Below, piece after piece: positions 7,493 to 10,630 of a DNA stretch of 10,630 bases. The stretch lies in contig DASVQK010000171.1 of NCBI GenBank assembly GCA_036389105.1, positions 1-10,630 of the forward strand, read 5' to 3'. This DNA comes from AC-37 sp036389105. GTDB taxonomy: Bacteria; Actinomycetota; Thermoleophilia; Solirubrobacterales; Thermoleophilaceae. The translations under genes were made by a program, and so were the position numbers. The notes under the pieces were generated by a model, which worked only from the letters and a program-made list of their open reading frames with translations, searched no databases and was not told the DNA's origin. Each line of letters opens with the position of its first letter. The first letter of the stretch is position 1.

Positions 7493-8568
7493 GCCTCGAG
7501 TTCGCCGAGCGGCTGCGCCGCATCCCCGTCTACCCGGCCGCCGAGACCTACGACTTCGGCGGCCAGCTGGTCAAGCTCGCCTCGAACGAGACGCCGTGGC
7601 CGCCGCACGCGGCGGTGGTGGAGGCGATCCAGTCCCAGCTCCAGACGCTCAACCGTTACCCCGACCCTGACAAGGCGCTCCTGCGGCGCCGGCTGGCCGA
7701 GCGCCTGGAGACCCAGCCGGGGCGCGTGGCCGTGGGCAATGGCTCGTGCGAGATCCTGCTCGCCGCGGCGGAGGCGCTGCTCGAGCCCGGCGCCGAGATC
7801 GTCTACGCGTGGCCGTCGTTCTCGATGTACCCGCACCTGGCCGCCGCCAGCGGGGCGCGCGCGATCGAGGTGCCGCTCGATCCGGACGGTCGCCACGACC
7901 TCGACGGGATGGCCCGCGAGGTGACCGCCGCCACGCGGATGGTGCTGGTGTGCAACCCGAACAACCCGACCGCCACGGCCGTCCCGATCGAGCGGGTGGA
8001 CGCCTTCGTGGGCGGGCTGCCGCGGCACGTGGCGGTGATCCTGGACGAGGCGTACGTCGAGTTCTCCACACTCCAGGACCCCGACGAGTCGCTGGCGCTG
8101 GCCGAGCGCCATCCCAACCTGGTGCTGCTGCGCACCTTCTCGAAGGTCTACGGGCTCTGCGGCCTGCGCGTCGGCTACGCGCTCTGCTCAGAGGACTTCC
8201 GCCTGGCCGTGGACCGCGTGCGCCAGCCGTTCTCCGTGAACGCCCTCGCGCAGGCGGCCGCGGTCGAGGCGCTCGAGCACCAGGACGAGGTCGCCCGTCG
8301 TGTGGAACGCGTGACGATCGAGCGGATCCACCTCGAGGAGGAGCTCGCCGAGCGCGGGCTCGCGACCAGCGACAGTCAGGCCAACTTCTGCTGGGTCTCG
8401 CTGGGCGACCGCGACGAGGCGGCGGTGCTGCGCGGCCTGGCCGAGCGCGGCGTGATCGTGCGCGGCGGCGCGGCGCTCGGCGCCGAGGGCCACCTGCGCG
8501 TCACCTACGGCACCCGCCCGGAGAACGACCGCTTCCTCGCCGCGCTGGACGAGGCGCTCGCGGCCTGA
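7489..8568 (+). CDS. hisC: Histidinol-phosphate / aromatic aminotransferase, HisC family
   Basis: This is a class I/II PLP aminotransferase of the HisC family, 359 residues. KLASNETPWPPH (about residue 29), the PLP-contacting CNPNNPT (155-161), D186 in ILDEAYVEF and the PLP lysine K219 in TFSKVYGLCGLRVGY are all intact. HisC enzymes normally make histidinol phosphate. Several members also transaminate prephenate-derived keto acids to Phe and Tyr, as known for B. subtilis. No other histidine gene is seen here; the gene overlaps aroH and sits near aroF and tyrA. An aromatic aminotransferase role, alone or in addition, is therefore a reasonable inference. The GTG at 7489 overlaps the aroH stop. 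Family assignment is sure; substrate is not. Confidence 0.92.
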   Translation: MSLEFAERLRRIPVYPAAETYDFGGQLVKLASNETPWPPHAAVVEAIQSQLQTLNRYPDPDKALLRRRLAERLETQPGRVAVGNGSCEILLAAAEALLEPGAEIVYAWPSFSMYPHLAAASGARAIEVPLDPDGRHDLDGMAREVTAATRMVLVCNPNNPTATAVPIERVDAFVGGLPRHVAVILDEAYVEFSTLQDPDESLALAERHPNLVLLRTFSKVYGLCGLRVGYALCSEDFRLAVDRVRQPFSVNALAQAAAVEALEHQDEVARRVERVTIERIHLEEELAERGLATSDSQANFCWVSLGDRDEAAVLRGLAERGVIVRGGAALGAEGHLRVTYGTRPENDRFLAALDEALAA

Positions 8569-8575
8569 CCCCGGG

Positions 8576-8590
8576 GCCGTCTCAGACGGT
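8576..8590. terminator. Hairpin between convergent hisC and small membrane-protein gene
   Basis: CCGTC (8577-8581) pairs with GACGG (8585-8589) around a TCA loop, extended by a G-T pair (8576/8590), giving a compact 6-bp hairpin in the narrow convergent gap. The loop holds the stop codon of the minus-strand gene. There is no T-tract, as is common in actinobacterial terminators. It could act on both strands. Confidence 0.45.
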
Positions 8591-8827
8591 GTGCGCGAAG
8601 AGCACGCCGAACAGGCCGGCGAAGGCGACCACCATCGCCACCAATCCGTTGAACATGTCGCGCCGCAAGATCGCCATGTCGGCGCGCATGTCCCTCATCT
8701 CCGCGTGGAGGGCGTCCATGCGCGCCTCGAGGCGGTCGAACCGCTTGTCGACCTGCTCGAACCGCTGATCGATCCGGTGCTCGACCAAGTCGTCAAGCCT
8801 CGCGTCCGTCCACTCCGTGCGCTCCAT
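8582..8827 (-). CDS. Small coiled-coil protein with C-terminal transmembrane helix, function unknown
   Basis: This 81-residue protein has no function I can name. Residues about 8-57 are a highly charged heptad-like helix with a repeating pattern (RFEQVDKRFDRLEARMDAL), so a coiled coil is likely. Residues about 60-78 (GLVAMVVAFAGLFGVLFA) form one hydrophobic helix that would anchor it in the membrane, leaving almost no tail. Similar small charged coiled-coil plus anchor proteins are common in actinobacteria and phage-related XhlA-like families, but I cannot assign one. The ATG at 8827 is preceded directly by GGATGG; there is no good upstream in-frame start. The gene faces hisC and is divergent from the aroF leader. 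Coding potential is supported by the clear two-part design. Confidence 0.75.
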   Translation of the reverse strand: MERTEWTDARLDDLVEHRIDQRFEQVDKRFDRLEARMDALHAEMRDMRADMAILRRDMFNGLVAMVVAFAGLFGVLFAHTV

Positions 8828-8838
8828 CCATCCGCATA

Positions 8839-8844
8839 AGCGTA
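8839..8844 (-). promoter_or_regulatory. Possible -10 element (TACGCT) for the small coiled-coil gene
   Basis: On the minus strand TACGCT fits TANNNT and ends 11 nt before the ATG of the 81-residue gene. The AT-rich step TTAT follows it. No -35 box is clear. This promoter would be back-to-back with that of the aroF leader, within about 60 bp. Confidence 0.3.
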
Positions 8845-8894
8845 CCCCCGCCGGAACTCGCCCCCCTCAAGCCGCACGGCGGGCCGTCGATAGG

Positions 8895-8903
8895 TGTTAT
8901 GGT
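8895..8903 (+). promoter_or_regulatory. Extended -10 promoter (TGT-TATGGT) of the aroF leader
   Basis: TGT immediately before TATGGT (8898-8903) matches an extended -10 promoter, a type that does not need a -35 box; none is visible. The hexamer ends 8 nt before the ATG at 8912, so transcription would begin at or near that ATG and the leader ORF would be translated from a leaderless mRNA. A small inverted repeat, ACGG (8876-8879) with CCGT (8884-8887), lies just upstream and could be an operator, though it is short. Confidence 0.55.
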
Positions 8904-8911
8904 CACCCGCA

Positions 8912-9001
8912 ATGCAGCATTTAGGCACGCAGACTCACCCCGGAAGCGCCCCCGCCGGCGTCCTCGCGCGTGCCTATCTCTGGACCTGGCGATTTAGCTA
9001 G
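8912..9001 (+). CDS. Putative aromatic amino-acid leader peptide of aroF (29 aa, ends YLWTWRFS)
   Basis: A 29-codon ORF runs from ATG 8912 to TAG 8999-9001 in the non-coding stretch before aroF. Its last eight residues are Y22 L23 W24 T25 W26 R27 F28 S29, so four of the last eight codons are Tyr, Trp, Trp and Phe. These are the end products of the pathway that the next gene starts. The N-terminal 20 residues are unremarkable and include a TTA leucine codon, rare in GC-rich genomes. An in-frame TAG at 8891 limits upstream extension; a GTG at 8894 is in frame but lies in the promoter. The product is unlikely to act as a protein; translating it is probably the sensing step. The ORF is seen directly; its role is inferred from codon content, position and complementarity to the aroF start. 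Confidence 0.75.
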   Translation: MQHLGTQTHPGSAPAGVLARAYLWTWRFS

Positions 9002-9060
9002 GCGTCCGGCAGCGGCCGCAGTCCCGCCGCCGACCGAGCTTCGACTCCCCGCCGGGCGCC
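9001..9060 (+). promoter_or_regulatory. Alternative long stem in the aroF leader
   Basis: GGCGTCCGGC (9001-9010), starting at the last base of the leader stop codon, can pair over 10 bp (one G-U) with GCCGGGCGCC (9051-9060). A competing hairpin pairs CGGCAGCGG (9007-9015) with CCGCCGCCG (9024-9032), 8 of 9 positions. The two share bases 9007-9010 and cannot form together. The first base pair involves the stop codon, so a terminating or stalled ribosome would disrupt it. Confidence 0.4.
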
Positions 9061-9069
9061 GACCCCACC

Positions 9070-9086
9070 GGCCAACTCGCTTGGCC
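9070..9086 (+). repeat. Perfect inverted repeat GGCCAA-CTCGC-TTGGCC in the aroF leader
   Basis: Six perfect base pairs around a 5-nt loop. An outer pairing of GGCGC (9055-9059) with GCGCC (9088-9092) could extend it across an asymmetric bulge, competing with the long stem at 9001-9060. No T-run follows, so it is a poor intrinsic terminator. It could be an RNA element of the attenuator or a DNA operator, since its right arm overlaps a possible -35 box. Confidence 0.5.
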
Positions 9087-9108
9087 AGCGCCGTACCAGC
9101 AATAGGAT
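9081..9108 (+). promoter_or_regulatory. Possible second, leader-independent aroF promoter
   Basis: TTGGCC (9081-9086), a 16-nt spacer and TAGGAT (9103-9108) resemble a -35/-10 pair. A transcript from here would start near 9115 and lack the leader peptide and its complementary arm, giving constitutive aroF expression. The -35 match is only partial and coincides with the inverted repeat at 9070-9086. Confidence 0.35.
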
Positions 9109-9124
9109 TCCGAGTCGCTATTCC

Positions 9125-9130
9125 GAAAGG
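9125..9130 (+). promoter_or_regulatory. Shine-Dalgarno of aroF (GAAAGG)
   Basis: GAAAGG is the only purine-rich, anti-SD-like stretch before aroF. It lies 12 nt before ATG 9143 and 15 nt before the second in-frame ATG at 9146, so it favours 9143. The spacer between it and the ATG consists almost entirely of the arm complementary to the leader Trp codons. Confidence 0.5.
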
Positions 9131-9142
9131 TTCCAGGTCCAG

Positions 9143-10168
9143 ATGATGATCGTGATGAAAGAGGGCGCGACGACCGACCAGGTCGACGCCGTGATCCGCC
9201 AGGTGGAGCGCGTGGGCGCGCACGTCCACGTCTCGACCGGCGAGGTGCACACCGTGATCGGGGCGATCGGCGACCGCGAGCACGTGGCCAACCTGGAGCT
9301 GGACGGCTTCCCCGGCGTGGACCACGTGGTACCGATCAGCCGGCCCTACAAGCTCGCCTCGCTCCAGTTCAAGCGCAACGAGGCGACCGTGGTGGACATC
9401 GCCGGCCGCAAGATCGGCGGGCCGCACTTCATGACGATCGCCGGCCCGTGCACCGTCGAGTCGCGCGAGACCATGCTCGAGGCCGCGCGCGTCGTGCGGG
9501 AGGCCGGAGCGCAGCTGCTGCGCGGGGGCGCCTACAAGCCGCGCACCTCCCCGTACTCGTTCCAGGGCCTGGGCGGCGAGGGCCTGCGGCTGCTCCAGGA
9601 GGCGAAGGAGGAGACAGGACTCCCGATCGTGACCGAGCTGATGGACGTGCGCGACCTGGAGCCGGTGCTGGAGGTCGCGGATGTGATCCAACTGGGCGCC
9701 CGCAACATGCAGAACTACACGCTGCTCACGGAGGTGGGGCGCAGCGGACGGCCGGTCCTGCTCAAGCGCGGTCTCTCCGCGACGCTCGAGGAGCTCCTGA
9801 TGGCCGCGGAGTACGTGCTCAAGGAGGGCAACGAGAACGTGATGCTCTGCGAGCGCGGCATCCGGACGTTCGAGACCGCCTACCGCTTCACGCTCGACCT
9901 GATGGCCGTGCCGGTGCTCAAGCGGATGACGCACCTGCCGGTGGTCGTGGACCCGAGCCACGCCGCCGGCAAACGCGACCTCGTCCCGTCGCTGTCCTAC
10001 GCCGCGGCCGCGGCAGGGGCCGACGGGATCATCGTGGAGATCCACCCGGAGCCGGAGTCGGCGATCTGCGACGGGCCGCAGGCGCTGCTGGCCGAGGAGT
10101 TCCCGGACTACATGCGCAAGCTGGAGCAGGCGGCCTCCCTCGCCGGCAAGGAATTCGCGCGCGTCTGA
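9143..10168 (+). CDS. aroF: 3-deoxy-7-phosphoheptulonate (DAHP) synthase with N-terminal regulatory domain
   Basis: DAHP synthase condenses phosphoenolpyruvate and erythrose 4-phosphate, the first step of the shikimate pathway. The 341-residue protein is of the Thermotoga maritima type. Residues 1-70 form a ferredoxin-like regulatory domain (MMIVMKEGATTDQVDAVI), known in that family to bind Tyr or Phe for feedback inhibition. The TIM barrel follows. Metal ligands expected for the family are present: C103 in AGPCTVES, H273 in DPSHAAGKRD, E299 in VEIHPEPE and D310 in CDGPQAL. RGGAYKPRTSPYSFQG carries phosphate-binding residues. ATG 9143 and 9146 are both possible; the second would give T. maritima numbering exactly. 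tyrA follows after 19 nt. The start is complementary to the upstream leader, adding expression control to allostery. Confidence 0.96.
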   Translation: MMIVMKEGATTDQVDAVIRQVERVGAHVHVSTGEVHTVIGAIGDREHVANLELDGFPGVDHVVPISRPYKLASLQFKRNEATVVDIAGRKIGGPHFMTIAGPCTVESRETMLEAARVVREAGAQLLRGGAYKPRTSPYSFQGLGGEGLRLLQEAKEETGLPIVTELMDVRDLEPVLEVADVIQLGARNMQNYTLLTEVGRSGRPVLLKRGLSATLEELLMAAEYVLKEGNENVMLCERGIRTFETAYRFTLDLMAVPVLKRMTHLPVVVDPSHAAGKRDLVPSLSYAAAAAGADGIIVEIHPEPESAICDGPQALLAEEFPDYMRKLEQAASLAGKEFARV

Positions 10169-10187
10169 CACCGCGGCGGGCCGCCCG

Positions 10188-10630
10188 ATGCGCATAGCGG
10201 TCATAGGCGTCGGGCTCATCGGCGGGTCGGTCGGCCTCGCCGCGCGCGAGCGCGGCGCCGAGGTGGCGGGCTGGGACCCGGACGGGCGCGTGCTGGGCGC
10301 GGCCCGTGACCGCGGCGCGGTGGACCGCGCCGCGGAGTCGATCCCCGACGCGCTCGACGGCGCCGACGCGTGCTTCCTGTGCGCGCCGGTCGGAGCGCTG
10401 CCGGAGCTGTCGGCGGCCGCCCTCGAGGCGGCCTCCGCGGACTGCGTCGTGACCGACGTCGGCTCCACGAAGCGCGCGCTGGCGGCGGCCACCCGCGACG
10501 AGCGCTTCATCGGCGGCCATCCGATCGCCGGCTCGGAGTCGTCGGGCGTCGAGCACGCGCGCGGCGACCTGTTCCAGGGCGCGGCGTGGTACCTGACGCC
10601 GGGCGAGCGCTCCTCCGGCGTGCTCTACGA
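10188..10630 (+). CDS. tyrA: Prephenate dehydrogenase, N-terminal part (3' truncated by window)
   Basis: TyrA oxidatively decarboxylates prephenate to 4-hydroxyphenylpyruvate on the way to tyrosine. The first 147 residues are visible. The dinucleotide-binding loop is GVGLIGGS (residues 7-14), and the acidic D30 in GWDPD ends the second strand, suggesting NAD rather than NADP. TDVGSTK (89-95) and the catalytic-region GGHPIAGSESSG with H111 match the family. The ATG at 10188 is the natural start, placing the Rossmann fold at the N-terminus. It lies 19 nt downstream of aroF and is probably cotranscribed with it, so the leader may influence both. Whether an ACT domain or fusion follows cannot be seen. 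Confidence 0.95.
   Translation, partial: MRIAVIGVGLIGGSVGLAARERGAEVAGWDPDGRVLGAARDRGAVDRAAESIPDALDGADACFLCAPVGALPELSAAALEAASADCVVTDVGSTKRALAAATRDERFIGGHPIAGSESSGVEHARGDLFQGAAWYLTPGERSSGVLY

Larger units (their letters stand above)
8979..9143 (+). promoter_or_regulatory. Candidate ribosome-mediated attenuator controlling aroF translation
   Basis: TCTGGACCTGG (8979-8989), which covers both Trp codons of the leader peptide, is perfectly complementary over 11 nt to CCAGGTCCAGA (9133-9143), which ends on the A of the aroF ATG. A further 6-nt pairing with two G-U pairs (8990-8995 with 9112-9117) could extend the helix and leave the Shine-Dalgarno (9125-9130) in a bulge. Pairing would block aroF initiation. 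A ribosome stalled at Tyr or Trp codons for lack of charged tRNA would cover the leader arm and free the aroF start. With ample aromatic amino acids the ribosome would finish at TAG and leave, letting the helix form. No T-tract terminator is present, so translational control fits better than transcription termination. The mechanism is inferred. Confidence 0.6.

Noticed and set aside
9070..9095. Intrinsic transcription terminator in the aroF leader.
   Set aside because: The GGCCAA/TTGGCC hairpin is clear, but it is followed by AGCGCCGTACC with no T-tract and its stem is only 6 bp. I keep it as a structural element and favour translational control.
8828..9142. A T-box or other riboswitch upstream of aroF.
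   Set aside because: I found no T-box specifier/antiterminator sequence or other riboswitch core that I recognise, and the translated leader ORF explains the region better.
8921..10510. A 529-codon minus-strand frame covering the aroF leader, aroF and the start of tyrA.
   Set aside because: Antisense to genes with intact catalytic residues and lacking domain character. It also ends across the proposed leader, which has better support on the plus strand.

Overview
This 10.6-kb window is very GC-rich (roughly 70% by eye) and almost entirely coding. It has many GTG starts and many ATGA or GTGA stop/start overlaps. Protein content and gene order (scpA-scpB-rluB followed by chorismate mutase and prephenate dehydrogenase) point to Actinomycetota. 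A deep lineage such as Thermoleophilia (Solirubrobacterales or Gaiellales) is my best guess; this is inference, not a database result. I see no mobile element, tRNA, rRNA or CRISPR array.

Layout. Bases 1-4017 hold the end of a glycine-cleavage operon (gcvH 3' end, gcvPA, gcvPB) running directly into tryptophanyl-tRNA synthetase (trpS). Bases 4037-5346 carry scpA-scpB, the kleisin and winged-helix subunits of the SMC condensin complex. rlmN (5369-6361, minus strand) lies between scpB and rluB (6387-7094), splitting a commonly adjacent trio. Bases 7127-8568 hold aroH (chorismate mutase) overlapping hisC (HisC-family aminotransferase). A convergent small gene (8582-8827, minus) encodes a coiled-coil protein with one membrane segment. 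After a non-coding region come aroF (DAHP synthase with an N-terminal regulatory domain) and the start of tyrA (prephenate dehydrogenase), cut by the window end.

The aromatic genes cover the entry step (AroF), the branch-point mutase (AroH), the Tyr-branch dehydrogenase (TyrA) and probably the final transamination (HisC). They form a compact Phe/Tyr module, with trpS as a nearby consumer of Trp.

The most interesting element is the 315-base stretch between the small gene and aroF. It contains a 29-codon ORF (8912-9001) whose last eight residues are YLWTWRFS: one Tyr, two Trp and one Phe. An extended -10 promoter (8895-8903) lies 8 nt before its ATG, suggesting a leaderless mRNA. The 11 nt covering its Trp-Thr-Trp codons (8979-8989) are perfectly complementary to the 11 nt ending on the A of the aroF start codon (9133-9143). 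Several alternative hairpins lie between. I interpret this as a ribosome-mediated, probably translational, attenuator by which aromatic aminoacyl-tRNA supply controls DAHP synthase. The ORF and complementarity are directly visible; the mechanism is inference.
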